Below, piece by piece: positions 51,501 through 55,752 of a stretch of 64,000 bases of DNA; position 1 is the first letter of the stretch; the number at the start of each line of letters is the position of its first letter. The notes below the pieces were generated by a model. That model had not been told where the DNA came from and did no database searches. It saw nothing but the letters and a program-made list of their open reading frames with translations. The translations under genes and the position numbers were made by a program. The stretch is from Aplysia californica (taxonomy: Eukaryota > Mollusca > Gastropoda > Aplysiida > Aplysiidae). The stretch is from the NCBI RefSeq assembly GCF_000002075.1, contig NW_004797271.1:5632746-5696745 (forward strand), written 5' to 3'.

Positions 51501-53817
51501 CAAAAGGAAAGTATCTGTGACAGTATGATTGTTCAAAAATAAATCACAGTAATTATGAAAAATACCTCAAATGTAAATAAAAGGATAGAATGATGGATAC
51601 AGCCTGCTCCTTGTTTGGAGTTCAAGCAAGAAAAGGAAGAAAGTTATGCAGATGAGCCTTACGCCTAAAAAACTTGCTCTTAAGTCAGATCCCAGTCAAG
51701 ACAAGTTGACGACACTGGTCAGAGAATTTCACTTCCAAACTTGGATTAATAACAACATCACTTCCTGACCCATACGCTCATGTTCAAACAACCACACACA
51801 CACAAACATAATTCACACACCATACCGCCCAATGCAAAGCCACACCGTCTCTTTTCATTTACACCCCACCATCCAGTACCCACTCTTACATGACTAGATT
51901 CAAGTTATAGTGCTCCGATGCATCTCAGTACCACCATTGTGAGGGGGTAAGCCTGCTGGGCCTGGGTAATCTGATACTCTTCACGATGATGATGATGGAT
52001 GTGTTTTTGTTGGGTTCGTTTTATTTTGCCAACAGGGCCATTTGAATTTGAGATAACTGCGAAGCAAATTGTGATAGGCCTTTTTGAGATAAAATGCAGC
52101 TGTTCGAGAAAACAGGGCTGCCAATAAAAAGAAAATATAACGGTTCAGTCAGGGAAGGCATACAGTTCAACATATCCATGAATTCTAGTTTTGTGTGTTC
52201 CAAGTCAACCGTGCTCGCTACCATTATGGTTAAAAACCACAGACAATCGCGCGATTTCCAAACAGAAAACAAGAAATAATGGGGTAAAAAATATCTTAAT
52301 CATCAGACCTTCAGGCTGATGCTCTGGAACGCCACTGTCAGAAACATCTTCCATTTCTGAGTTGTCACTGTCCTCTTCCTTGTCATTGCCTTTCGACTTT
52401 GCAGAAAATCCTTTCATCACAATCCTCAATTTTCCAGGTGCCTCTCCTTTCTTACTGTAGAAAAAAAGCCAATATCAGCCAGTCAGCTAACAATCTCTGT
52501 AACTCAGTCTTTTTTGTAATTCACCAGATATCATAATAAAACACAAAAGTTCTAACAAAAGTTTTTAAATAACTGCAAACTCAAGACCAGTTTTAAAAGT
52601 AACTCTTCAAAAACCCTGGGTTGCTAAAGATGAGGAAAAATCAAATGAAAAGGCAAAAAAAACCCTATCTTTATTCAAAGTGCCATCATTGTGTCCCACA
52701 CATCCTATCCTCTGAATCAGAATACATCAGTGACGAGTGACGAAGACACAAACCCATTACACACCTTTCATTGCAGATTTCAAGTTTAGGAAGTATATGA
52801 CGAAATATTGAGAGCCCTCCTGACATGAAACTAATAGCATTTTCCACCGATTGTGAGTCTTCAATAGTCTGAAAGTAGGGTATCTTCCTGTGATTATTGA
52901 CAACTGATGAAGAGCTTATAAATACAGTCGAACCTGTCTAAGACAATCGCTCACTGCTGAAGTGAAAAGTGATCACCTTAGACAGCGACATTATAATAGC
53001 ATAAAATAAAAATGCAAGGGTGGAAGTGGAAAGTCAAAAGCAAGGTTCAGGGTACTTACATGCCAGTATGCCTAAACTCAACAACCCTTCATAAATTCGG
53101 CATGCATAAACTCAACAACCCTTTATAAATTTCATATTTGAATCAGCAAAAAAAGGGGAAAGGAGCTATATACAGCCACAACAACTACAACAGTAGCAAA
53201 TGGGAAACTGAAGAAAAATAATCTTACCTCCTAGAAGATCCACTTTTAAACAAAGACTGAAACACAAAAAAGAAAAGAAAGAAAGGATTGAAACATAAAA
53301 TCGAATAGAAAGCTTTTTACTGAGCAGCTGCTGCACTATCGTTACCAATGAACAAAATGAACACGTATCTCCTATTGCCACAGGAATCACCTGTTTTCTT
53401 TACAGTTCATGGGAACACGATAATCAATTATATAAAGAAATTAATTAGAAAATAAACTCACTACAACTAAAATAATTAACACATTAAATGATTTAAGGCC
53501 AAATGAAGAGCAGTAAGTTACTTATTAACAAGTAATTGTAGCATGTTTCATGCCTGCATTAACACAATTTAGATCTTTAACGGTGGGGGTTGCTTCCACC
53601 CAAACTGCTAGGGCCAACACCTCGCTGATGAAGGCAATCATTTGGTCAACTCCCCTAGTCCAGTAAAAAAAACTAAAGACAATACTGAATTGGTTGGTAA
53701 AAATAGTATCACATGAGAGGACATCAATGAATAAACAAACTAGAAAATTGTATATTCATTTGACATTAATATATATATATATATCATAATATGTCATATA
53801 TTAATACTTACAGCCAT
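11695..53817 (-). CDS. ATRX: ATRX orthologue, SNF2-family chromatin remodeller with ADD domain (30 exons found, C-terminus partly in gap)
   Basis: Nuclear ATP-dependent chromatin remodeller; from the family, it partners DAXX in H3.3 deposition at repeats and heterochromatin. I rebuilt it from 30 minus-strand exons whose phases all agree, 2283 residues in total. Domains: ADD with zinc-binding Cys 95, 98, 121, 124 (GATA-like) and 144, 147, 156, 159, 164, 167, 188, 191 (PHD); charged Ser/Lys/Glu linker about 200-1410; SNF2 motif I HCMGLGKT (K1495), motif II DEGH (1612-1615), motif [12 protein letters not shown] (1639-1647), motif IV FSQS at the exon 22/23 join, and motifs [19 protein letters not shown] to [10 protein letters not shown] (2011-2053). 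The start ATG lies two codons before the first donor and is in frame with everything downstream. An 812-base N gap lies between exons 29 and 30. Expression and splicing were not tested. RAD54L2/ARIP4 is the closest alternative, but it lacks the ADD domain. Confidence 0.96.
12025..12836. other. Assembly gap (812 N)
   Basis: An unbroken run of N inside the last large ATRX intron, between exons 29 and 30. Nothing can be read here; any reading frame crossing it is meaningless. Human ATRX has tail sequence at this point that I do not find in the flanking bases, so at least one exon may be hidden. Both flanking exons are phase 0, so any hidden exons should total a multiple of three. Confidence 0.98.
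13516..13605 (-). CDS. ATRX: ATRX coding exon 29 (C-terminal helix)
   Basis: Residues 2213-2242: [20 protein letters not shown] then [10 protein letters not shown], a likely amphipathic helix. Acceptor CCCCAG, donor GTAAGT, phase 0 at both ends. In human the tail goes on (YNDVLTKQQMLISCVQRIL), so the next exon is probably in the N gap. Confidence 0.82.
14632..14660. repeat. 29-base G homopolymer
   Basis: An unbroken run of G, after a C-rich stretch at 14577-14590. Its true length is doubtful in any sequencing technology. Confidence 0.9.
14795..15240. repeat. Dispersed repeat F, uninterrupted copy
   Basis: Shares long stretches in the same order with 56866-57118 joined to 58108-58310: TTGAATTTTAAGAATCGGTTC, GACCCACATATAGGAAAATAC, GAGAAACTTGGCTACC, GTAGTTATTTTGTTATAATT and CACAACATGGGATCTTTAA. 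No ends or coding capacity are recognised. It is the empty site for the element at 57119-58107. Confidence 0.75.
16444..16720 (+). mobile_element. TIR element family E, truncated copy
   Basis: Starts CAGTGCTTCCACCAGC and follows the family E order (TTAGTGCTTTTAGAGGGTT, AACATTTTGTCTTGTTTGAT, CCATTGCTACTATAATTCAA) for about 277 bases, then stops. Full copies are about 1 kb (57119-58107). Confidence 0.75.
16879..16979 (-). CDS. ATRX: ATRX coding exon 28 (C-terminal tail)
   Basis: Residues 2179-2212: [20 protein letters not shown] then [14 protein letters not shown]. Weaker match to the human tail; support is phase, acceptor CTACCAG and donor GTGGGA. The acceptor region is repeated upstream, and an alternative acceptor at 17055 would add 25 residues in frame. 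Confidence 0.8.
16975..17228 (-). repeat. Tandem repeat carrying the exon 28 splice acceptor
   Basis: Four copies of a unit of about 75 bases (starts near 16975, 17050, 17123 and 17151, the third cut short). Each contains, on the minus strand, a version of TATGTCTACCAGGTCCC, the real exon 28 acceptor. Copies 1-3 keep CTACCAG; copy 4 has CTACCTG and so lost the AG. Confidence 0.85.
17346..17511 (-). CDS. ATRX: ATRX coding exon 27 (post-helicase)
   Basis: Residues 2124-2178: [55 protein letters not shown]. Human: DTILAELLQIHKEHIVGYHE, HDSLLDHKEEEELTEEERKA and AWAEYEAEKKG. Acceptor CTCAG, donor GTATGC. Confidence 0.96.
18005..18694. mobile_element. TTAA-flanked non-autonomous TIR transposon (690 bp)
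   Basis: Flanked by TTAA at 18001-18004 and 18695-18698. Left end GGAGAGGAGCGACCCTTGA; the right end read on the minus strand is CGGGAGGAGCGACCCTTGAG, so about 15 bases match as inverted repeats. No transposase frame inside. TTAA target duplication points to piggyBac or Kolobok; I cannot choose. It sits in the ATRX intron between exons 26 and 27. Confidence 0.85.
18700..18869 (-). mobile_element. tRNA-derived SINE, family D
   Basis: Minus strand: AGTAGCGTAGTGGTTAGCTC (A box), then GCAGGTTCAGGTGTTTGAGC (degenerate B box), then a body with CCTTGGGATTGGCACTTTAC. The body is shared with 20655-20748. It directly borders the TTAA element. Confidence 0.65.
19234..19413 (-). CDS. ATRX: ATRX coding exon 26 (end of helicase)
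   Basis: Residues 2064-2123: [60 protein letters not shown]. Human: GTMEDKIYDRQVTKQSLSFR and VVDQQQVERHFTMNELTELY. It has no ATG-led reading frame of its own, so a simple ORF scan would miss it. Acceptor GTGACAG, donor GTATGA. Confidence 0.96.
19761..19869. repeat. Near-perfect foldback, 47-bp arms, 15-base loop
   Basis: Left arm 19761-19807 and right arm 19823-19869 are inverted copies with two mismatches. The loop, ACGGCGCTCGCAACT, and the inner arm (TTTAGTAGAGGTTTT) are the shared SINE tail. It lies in the ATRX intron between exons 25 and 26. Its RNA would form a long hairpin from either strand. Confidence 0.93.
20272..20449 (-). CDS. ATRX: ATRX coding exon 25: SNF2 motifs V and VI
   Basis: Residues 2004-2063: [60 protein letters not shown]. 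Human is almost the same, with GSLGINL in place of GGLGINL. It holds the arginine finger region needed for ATP hydrolysis. Acceptor TTCCAG, donor GTAAGA. Confidence 0.98.
20655..20748 (-). mobile_element. tRNA-derived SINE fragment, family D
   Basis: Plus strand GTGTAAAGTGCCTTTCCCAA, GGACACAACGTTGGGCCTC matches 18773-18800. Minus strand head CCGTGGTCTAGTGGTAAGG is an A box. Confidence 0.65.
21134..21255 (-). CDS. ATRX: ATRX coding exon 24 (second SNF2 lobe)
   Basis: Residues 1964-2003: [20 protein letters not shown] then [20 protein letters not shown]. Human: WLRNIDYYRLDGSTTAQSRK and KWAEEFND. Acceptor GGACAG, donor GTTAGG. Confidence 0.96.
21672..21789 (-). CDS. ATRX: ATRX coding exon 23: SNF2 motif IV
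   Basis: Residues 1924-1963: [20 protein letters not shown] then [19 protein letters not shown]. Human: VFSQSLISLDLIEDFLELA. Acceptor ATTTCAG, donor GTAAGT. The Val codon is split across the exon 22/23 join. Confidence 0.95.
23153..23380 (-). CDS. ATRX: ATRX coding exon 22 (entry to second SNF2 lobe)
   Basis: Residues 1848-1923: [20 protein letters not shown], then [20 protein letters not shown] and [17 protein letters not shown]. Human: WYKDFVTDADAEVLEHSGKM and EILRMAEEIGDKVLVF. Acceptor TTTACAG, donor GTAAGT. The acceptor and first bases of this exon are copied 97 bases upstream in the intron. Confidence 0.95.
23376..23545 (-). repeat. Tandem duplication copying the exon 22 acceptor
   Basis: 23376-23447 and 23471-23545 share TGCCGTCTGTAAAGAAAAA at one end and TTCAACCAAGATCTCTATGA at the other. 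On the minus strand both contain TTCTTTACAGACGGCAG, the exon 22 acceptor. Offset is 97 bases, so the upstream copy is out of frame and soon meets a stop. Confidence 0.85.
23978..24153 (-). CDS. ATRX: ATRX coding exon 21 (acidic insert within the helicase)
   Basis: Residues 1790-1847: [40 protein letters not shown], then [11 protein letters not shown]. Human ATRX has a similar acidic Ser-rich insert (YFDEDSMDEFIASDSDE) in this place. Acceptor TCCACAG, donor GTATTG. Confidence 0.93.
24648..24818 (-). mobile_element. SINE tail copy (family B)
   Basis: TTTCACAGCACTTGCAACAC, GAAGTGTTACTAGAGAC, GAAAGAAGGAGCAAGCCAC and CAAGAGCACCCACCAACC follow the family order. It lies in the intron between exons 20 and 21. 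Confidence 0.7.
25252..25491 (-). CDS. ATRX: ATRX coding exon 20 (between the SNF2 lobes)
   Basis: Residues 1710-1789: [20 protein letters not shown], then [40 protein letters not shown]. Human: [19 protein letters not shown] and KLFQDFQMLSRIWTHPWCL. Phase 0 at both ends; acceptor CCACAG, donor GTGAGG. Confidence 0.97.
26309..26484 (-). CDS. ATRX: ATRX coding exon 19 (SNF2 first lobe)
   Basis: Residues 1651-1709: [55 protein letters not shown]. Human: YHCMVNFIKENLLGSIKEF and NRFINPIQNGQCADST. Acceptor GTGTAG, donor GTAATG. Confidence 0.97.
27010..27280 (+). mobile_element. tRNA-derived SINE ending close to a splice donor
   Basis: B box GGTCATGGATTCAAATCCC, body with CAGGTGGGATTGGGTACC, and an end ATATGCGCTGTAAATATAGG followed by AT-rich sequence. 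The A-box half is degraded. The 3' end lies about a dozen bases from the exon 18 donor (27291), in opposite orientation to ATRX. Confidence 0.65.
27292..27429 (-). CDS. ATRX: ATRX coding exon 18: SNF2 motifs II and III
   Basis: Residues 1605-1650: [20 protein letters not shown] then [18 protein letters not shown] (1612-1615) is the Walker B box in the form typical of [13 protein letters not shown] is motif III. Acceptor CCTCAG, donor GTAGGT. A SINE-like repeat ends within about a dozen bases of the donor. Confidence 0.97.
27979..28999 (+). mobile_element. TIR element family E, near-full copy (1021 bp)
   Basis: Left end CAGTGCTTCCATTAGC; right end GGAAACACTG (worn). The whole body aligns with 57119-58107, for example GCACAAAAAATAGGCCAGATT, ATGTACTGCCGAC, GGGCATAGC, GGAGTTGATAATGATGGAGG. 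Flanks share AATAT. No transposase frame. Confidence 0.8.
29398..29575 (-). CDS. ATRX: ATRX coding exon 17 (SNF2 first lobe)
   Basis: Residues 1546-1604: [40 protein letters not shown], then [10 protein letters not shown]. It matches human [19 protein letters not shown] and KALVDPG. Acceptor GATCAG, donor GTACTT (weak but in phase). Confidence 0.95.
29638..30010 (-). mobile_element. SINE-like repeat, copy 2 of family A
   Basis: Starts with T-rich TTAGTTTTAGTAGAGGTTTT and ACGGCGCTCGCAACTGC, follows the same order as 915-1285, and ends TTTGGGAATGGCCTAAAGAC. Sense is the minus strand. It lies just upstream of exon 17, in the intron. Confidence 0.75.
30047..30110 (-). mobile_element. SINE tail fragment (family B)
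   Basis: TAGTTTTTACAGCACTTACA, ACACAAATAGGTAATATACGTGC and ACCAGAGCACCC. Following bases 30115-30170 contain GGTAACATCTACCCGAAAT and CACCCC, which reappear on the other strand near 59895-59930, so a second repeat adjoins. Confidence 0.55.
30520..30612. repeat. GA microsatellite passing into GGGA repeats
   Basis: About 37 GA units, then four GGGA units and a G run. On the transcribed (minus) strand this is a pyrimidine tract starting within 20 bases of the exon 16 donor. Confidence 0.95.
30629..30769 (-). CDS. ATRX: ATRX coding exon 16: SNF2 motif Ia
   Basis: Residues 1499-1545: [20 protein letters not shown] then [16 protein letters not shown]. Human has SFLHTVLL and ALVVCPLNTALNWMNEF. The donor GTGGGC is followed within 20 bases by a long pyrimidine microsatellite on the minus strand. 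Confidence 0.95.
31020..31129 (-). CDS. ATRX: ATRX coding exon 15: SNF2 motif I (Walker A)
   Basis: Residues 1462-1498: [20 protein letters not shown] then [21 protein letters not shown] with Lys1495 is the ATP-binding loop. Acceptor CCCGCAG, donor GTGAGT. The flanking residues are near identical to human ATRX ([21 protein letters not shown]). Confidence 0.97.
31724..31970. repeat. Tandem duplication, unit about 140 bp
   Basis: 31724-31829 and 31868-31970 share AAGGCCATGCTTTCTCCCTT, ATAACAGCTAGATCT and ATGTTCAACTT in order, with moderate divergence. In the intron between exons 14 and 15. Confidence 0.7.
32628..32781 (-). CDS. ATRX: ATRX coding exon 14 (helicase entry)
   Basis: Residues 1411-1461: [20 protein letters not shown] then [18 protein letters not shown]. 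Human ATRX has CPITTKLVLDEDEETKEPLV and KLKPHQVDG. It leads into the first RecA-like lobe of the SNF2 motor. Acceptor CTGTCAG, donor GTGAGT. Confidence 0.96.
33060..34139. mobile_element. TIR element family G, full copy (1080 bp), hAT-like
   Basis: Perfect 13-base inverted ends, CAGGGTGACTGCC and GGCAGTCACCCTG. Flanks TATATTAT and TATATGAG agree at 6 of 8 bases, as an aged 8-bp target duplication would. Related copies at 35883-37121 and 60664-61596. No transposase frame, so non-autonomous. Confidence 0.87.
34332..34472 (-). CDS. ATRX: ATRX coding exon 13 (conserved pre-helicase helix)
   Basis: Residues 1364-1410: [20 protein letters not shown] then [20 protein letters not shown] and IAAKQRE. 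This lines up with human GRKKIRKILKDDKLRTETQ and EEEERRKRIAERERE, so the linker alignment is anchored here. Acceptor CTCACAG, donor GTAAGA, both phase 0. Confidence 0.95.
35052..35403 (-). CDS. ATRX: ATRX coding exon 12 (Lys/Glu/Ser-rich linker)
   Basis: Residues 1246-1363: [20 protein letters not shown], alternating basic and acidic runs, ending [15 protein letters not shown]. Acceptor GTTTCAG, donor GTAAGT. It matches the acidic/basic stretch just before the helicase in human ATRX in composition and position, though not residue by residue. Confidence 0.9.
35883..37121. mobile_element. TIR element family G, longer diverged copy
   Basis: Left end CTGGGTGACTGCC; right end near GGGGACCCTG is worn. 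The inner order matches 33060-34139: GTTTCAGTCTGTTCTTACTT, ATGACGGATCC, GCACAACCTGCATGTTACAA. About 160 extra bases near 35930-36095 include a short CA microsatellite. Confidence 0.75.
37411..37590 (-). mobile_element. tRNA-derived SINE, copy of family C
   Basis: CACAATTTAGATCACTCAGG, GAGGTGGGCTTCCGAGCC, GATACTCAATAATTCTCCCC, GGAATCGATCTTGGGTC. Minus strand keeps the B box and the head GTGTAGCAGTTTGATGC. Confidence 0.65.
37903..38095 (-). CDS. ATRX: ATRX coding exon 11 (acidic/basic linker)
   Basis: Residues 1182-1245. Reads [20 protein letters not shown], an Asp run, then [20 protein letters not shown]. Acceptor TTTTTCAG and donor GTGAGT. The exon ends within a Lys codon completed by exon 12. 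Confidence 0.9.
38311..38570 (+). mobile_element. tRNA-headed SINE, 3' truncated copy
   Basis: Head GTGGCCTAGAGGTTAAGGTG (A box) and GGGTTCGATTCCGGG (B box), then CT-rich sequence. It aligns with the minus strand of 54640-54906 but stops about 260 bases in, before the central body and tail. The acceptor stem does not pair well, so it is not a working tRNA gene. Confidence 0.8.
39495..39606 (-). CDS. ATRX: ATRX coding exon 10 (acidic linker)
   Basis: Residues 1145-1181: [20 protein letters not shown] followed by [17 protein letters not shown]. Strongly acidic. Acceptor TTTAG, donor GTGAGT, phase consistent with exons 9 and 11. Confidence 0.88.
40067..40227 (-). CDS. ATRX: ATRX coding exon 9 (acidic linker)
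   Basis: Residues 1091-1144: [19 protein letters not shown], an acidic run of Asp/Glu, then [16 protein letters not shown]. Acceptor TCCAG; donor GTATGA. Frame fits both neighbours. Confidence 0.88.
41619..41969 (-). CDS. ATRX: ATRX coding exon 8 (charged linker)
   Basis: Residues 974-1090: [19 protein letters not shown] through an acidic run ([15 protein letters not shown]) to PPAKRNKP. Lys/Ser/Glu-rich linker. The acceptor sits after a run of 24 T (minus strand) ending TCAG; the donor is GTAAGT. Confidence 0.92.
43048..45426 (-). CDS. ATRX: ATRX coding exon 7: end of ADD plus giant charged linker
   Basis: A 2379-base exon, residues 181-973. It opens with [11 protein letters not shown], giving the last PHD ligands Cys188 and Cys191, followed by a predicted helix ([16 protein letters not shown]) like the C-terminal helix of ADD. 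The rest is low-complexity Ser, Lys, Glu and Asp, expected to be disordered, with an alanine run and eight 17-residue repeats at 591-726. Vertebrate ATRX also has one giant exon in this position. Acceptor TACACAG and donor GTGAGT are both good. Confidence 0.95.
43790..44197 (-). repeat. Eight-copy 51-bp coding minisatellite in ATRX exon 7
   Basis: Eight tandem units of 17 residues, consensus [17 protein letters not shown], at residues 591-726. The inner six are nearly identical and the two at the C-terminal side have diverged ([18 protein letters not shown]). The period is a multiple of three, so copy number can change without breaking the frame. Confidence 0.95.
47080..47245 (-). mobile_element. 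SINE tail copy (family B)
   Basis: GGCACTCGCAACACAATTAGG, AAAGTGCCGAAGATTAGAGA, ACAAGCAAGTAACAAACAC, ATGTTTGATAGAAAAGGAAC, CATAGCACCCTCCAACCAGCC. In the intron between exons 6 and 7. Confidence 0.7.
47474..48338. mobile_element. pogo/Tigger-like non-autonomous element (865 bp)
   Basis: TA on both sides (47472-47473 and 48339-48340). Left end CAGTAGTCTTAGTCCAAGAT; right end on the minus strand CAGTAGTCTCCGCCTAAGAT. Ends beginning CAGT with a TA duplication fit Tc1/mariner-pogo. Inside, GGGATCTTAGGCGAAC-like motifs recur. No transposase frame. Confidence 0.82.
48493..48667 (-). CDS. ATRX: ATRX coding exon 6: PHD finger of the ADD domain
   Basis: Residues 123-180: [20 protein letters not shown], then [20 protein letters not shown], then [15 protein letters not shown]. 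It carries PHD ligands Cys144, 147, 156, 159, 164 and 167. Human ATRX reads DGMDEQCRWCAEGGNLICCD here. The donor is GTGAGT; one base carries into exon 7, making the Asn of NNINGQ. Confidence 0.95.
49312..49436 (-). CDS. ATRX: ATRX coding exon 5: GATA-like zinc finger of the ADD domain
   Basis: Residues 81-122, including [15 protein letters not shown] and ending VVICK. Cys95, Cys98 and Cys121 are three of the four ligands of the GATA-like finger; the fourth, Cys124, opens exon 6. Human ATRX has VSCTACGQQVN at the same place. This half of ADD helps read the H3 tail together with the PHD finger. Confidence 0.93.
49459..49653 (-). mobile_element. SINE tail copy (family B)
   Basis: TTTAGTTTTAGTATTCTGAA, TTTCACAACACTTGCAACAC, GGTCATATAAGCGCCAAAGAC, GGAGGTGTTACTAGAGAG, GTTTGGATTTTTT, ACCACACGAGAACAACCACCC. 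It starts about 20 bases from exon 5's acceptor. Confidence 0.7.
50136..50303 (-). mobile_element. SINE tail copy (family B, close to family A)
   Basis: AGTTTTAGTAAAGGTTTTAC, GGCGCTCGCAACAGCATAGG, TCATATGAGCGCGAGAAG, GATAGATGTTTGATAGGAAA, CACACCAGAGCTCCCGCCAA. The tail is almost the same as in families A and the full SINE at 54373-54906, linking the groups. Confidence 0.75.
51202..51261 (-). CDS. ATRX: ATRX coding exon 4
   Basis: A 60-base exon encoding [19 protein letters not shown], with acceptor ATTCAG and donor GTAAGT. It ends in a lysine-rich stretch that could add to nuclear import (inference). It leaves one base that joins exon 5. Confidence 0.82.
52309..52454 (-). CDS. ATRX: ATRX coding exon 3
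   Basis: Residues 12-60, including [15 protein letters not shown] followed by an acidic serine stretch ([16 protein letters not shown]). Acceptor CTACAG is clear. The donor reads GTCTGA, a poor match to the consensus, but the phase fits exon 4 exactly and no better GT is nearby. Confidence 0.8.
52924..53010. mobile_element. Fragment with mariner/pogo-type end
   Basis: TACAGTCGAACCTGTCTAAGA then GTGATCACCTTAGACAGCGAC and ATTATAATA. Similar pieces occur near 5575-5615, 9108, 26555-26690, 27590, 40950-41100 and 59645. The CAGTCGAACC start after TA is like a Tc1/mariner or pogo end. Only ends are seen. Confidence 0.45.
53228..53256 (-). CDS. ATRX: ATRX coding exon 2
   Basis: A 29-base exon bounded by acceptor TTTCAG and donor GTAAGA. 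It reads SLFKSGSSR in frame with Met-Ala from exon 1 and leaves two bases that complete a Ser codon in exon 3. Too short to score on its own; support comes from both splice sites and exact phase. Confidence 0.75.
53565..53660 (-). mobile_element. SINE fragment, family C
   Basis: CACAATTTAGATCTTTAACG, GGGGGTTGCTTCCACCCAAA and CTGCTAGGGCCAACACC follow the 3' part of family C. The head is missing. Confidence 0.5.
53812..53817 (-). CDS. ATRX: ATRX coding exon 1 (start codon)
   Basis: Only ATG GCT (Met-Ala) is coding here, followed directly by a strong donor GTAAGT at 53811. The choice of this ATG rests on frame continuity into exon 2 and on the context GCCATGG, a good animal start context. A pyrimidine-rich stretch ending in CAG at 53897 suggests that this exon may begin at 53896 as a spliced 5' UTR exon; that boundary is inference. 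Confidence 0.75.
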
Positions 53818-53863
53818 GGCTTCTTCCTTCTTTCCGAACTTTACAGGTTATAACTTTCCTCAA

Positions 53864-53887
53864 TCACTGATTATTACTTCTCATCAT
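53864..53887 (-). promoter_or_regulatory. Possible upstream open reading frame in the ATRX 5' leader
   Basis: On the minus strand two ATGs in tandem open a 7-codon frame (MMRSNNQ) that stops at 53864, 46 bases before the ATRX start. It would matter only if the leader really includes these bases, which depends on the unproven exon start at 53896. Confidence 0.35.
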
Positions 53888-54065
53888 GGATGATCACTGA
53901 GGATGAAATAAAATTGTTCAACATTATCATTACAAGAGATGTATAGTTTGTATAACAAAGCCCACATTTTCACCCAAAGCCAGTTATACTCATAATCTTC
54001 TGGCATGAACTTACACTAAGTTAAATTTCACTTGTTCAAAAAAAAACTCTCCACAAAAACTTTGC

Positions 54066-55547
54066 ATTCAGCAGGGTTCAGAGAAAGCATCCAAGTGGTG
54101 GTTCAGGGGGGTCGAAGTCTCGGAAAAAATTGACATTTAAGTGCTTTAAGAGGGTTGAAAATGGCATGTGGGAGCCTGTTTGAAGAGACTGCGGCATTGC
54201 CAACAGCCCAGAACACTTTTTTCCCCCTCCAAGATTGTTTCTTGTTTGATATCTTCACCTAAATATCTTTCCCTGCAATGTTTAAAAGCAGGTTCACCTT
54301 GCCATTGCTACTATAATTCAATTAATTTGTCATTGCACACTTGACAGAAAGCAAATCTGGGAGTAATGAATATTTTTTTGTTTTTTGTTTTTGTAAAGTG
54401 TTTCACGGCGCTCGCAACTGCATAAGGTCAGATGAGCGCGCGAGACACACCTAATATTTTCAGTTAGTAGGAAATTTTGAATTTTGCCCGGGTGGCGGCC
54501 GAAGCCTACTCTTATCGATTTTAGACCACCAAGGGATCTTTAACGTGCGCAACTTGCACACGGGCCCTCAGAGATTTTTTGCCATTGTCCGAGAAGGCTA
54601 GGTATAGATCTTTCCTACCAGAAGATCAGGGGTGTGGCTGAAAGACAGCAGTGAGAAGAAGCGAAGCAGTAGCAGTAGAAAGGCTGCAGAAAGAATCAGG
54701 AGCCCAGAGGAAGGGGCAAAGGAGGTGAGGGGGTGGGGGCAGAAAGAGGAGACGAAAGCAGACGACAGAACATTGCTAGAGAGCAGGAAATGAGGTGAAA
54801 GGAGACAAATTTAGAGAAGAAAATTTTTCGGTCGCTACCCGGATTCGAACCCAGGACCTTTTGAATGAGAGGCCAACACCTTAACCTCTAGGCCACGAGA
54901 GCCCCCGTAATGAATATAGACCTGTACCGTGACGATACAGTTCTCCAGCATATACCCCAATGTTCCTCTATTTTCATGTCCTATTTTTGAATGTCAACCT
55001 TGGAGTACCACTTCCAACTATTCTTGATTTTAATAATTTTAGCATACATTTCTTTCACTGTGGACCCTATTAAGCTCCCGTAGAATCATTGCATTGACAA
55101 TTTCTTTGGACCTAGACAAACTAGAAAAAAAAAGTTTCTTTCTGATAGTGATTTTCTTTCTGAAATCAAAAGTCAATTTACCGGATCAACTGACAGATTT
55201 TTCAGCTGTGGCAGCAATCCAAAGATAGACAAAAAGAATGAGTGAATGAAAGTAAAAATGTACTGCCAACCAACCCGCATTGAATGCATAGCGGCCAACC
55301 AACCCGCAATAAATGCATAGCGGGATAATGGCTGATTGCAGGAAACGCACAATCTGGTAGGTTTCTATAACGTTAACTTATTGCAGAGAGAATTACCATA
55401 AAATATCCTTCATTTATGTAGGGTGATACAAGGAATCATATTAGCCCTACACTATTGCACTTTTTTACGGATGGAATAGATAATGATGGTGTCAGATAGT
55501 ATGGATTTCCGCAACAACAAAAAAACAACGGAAGATTGGAAGCACTG
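54066..55547 (+). mobile_element. TIR element family E, copy split by a SINE
   Basis: 54066-54372 and 54918-55547 align with the two parts of 57119-58107. The left end has lost about 45 bases; the right end GGAAGCACTG is kept. The SINE at 54373-54906 splits it. Contains a short duplication (CCAACCAACCCGCA, 55267-55320). Confidence 0.85.
54373..54906 (-). mobile_element. Complete tRNA-derived SINE (534 bp) with 11-bp target duplication
   Basis: Target duplication GTAATGAATAT at 54362-54372 and 54907-54917, perfect. On the minus strand: head GGGGGCTCTCGTGGCCTAGA with A box, GGGTTCGAATCCGGG (B box), a CT-rich part, a central domain with TTAAAGATCCCTTGG, then the shared tail GTTGCGAGCGCCGTGAAAC and an A-rich end. 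This is the one copy in the window that shows both head and tail. Confidence 0.93.
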
Positions 55548-55752
55548 TGTGTAGAGAGAGACACCTAGTAACCTTCATAACCATCTCTCCCTTCACCCGC
55601 GGCTTGAGCTTGCAGTGGCGTGGCTTGCTCCATCAAAAAGTGTTACTCTCTCTCTCTCTCTCTCTTACTTTATACACATTGTTAACGAGCCTTTGTCCCT
55701 GCTATAACCGATTTGGCTCCGATGAGGCCCTGTTATAGCCAATCACTTTTAA

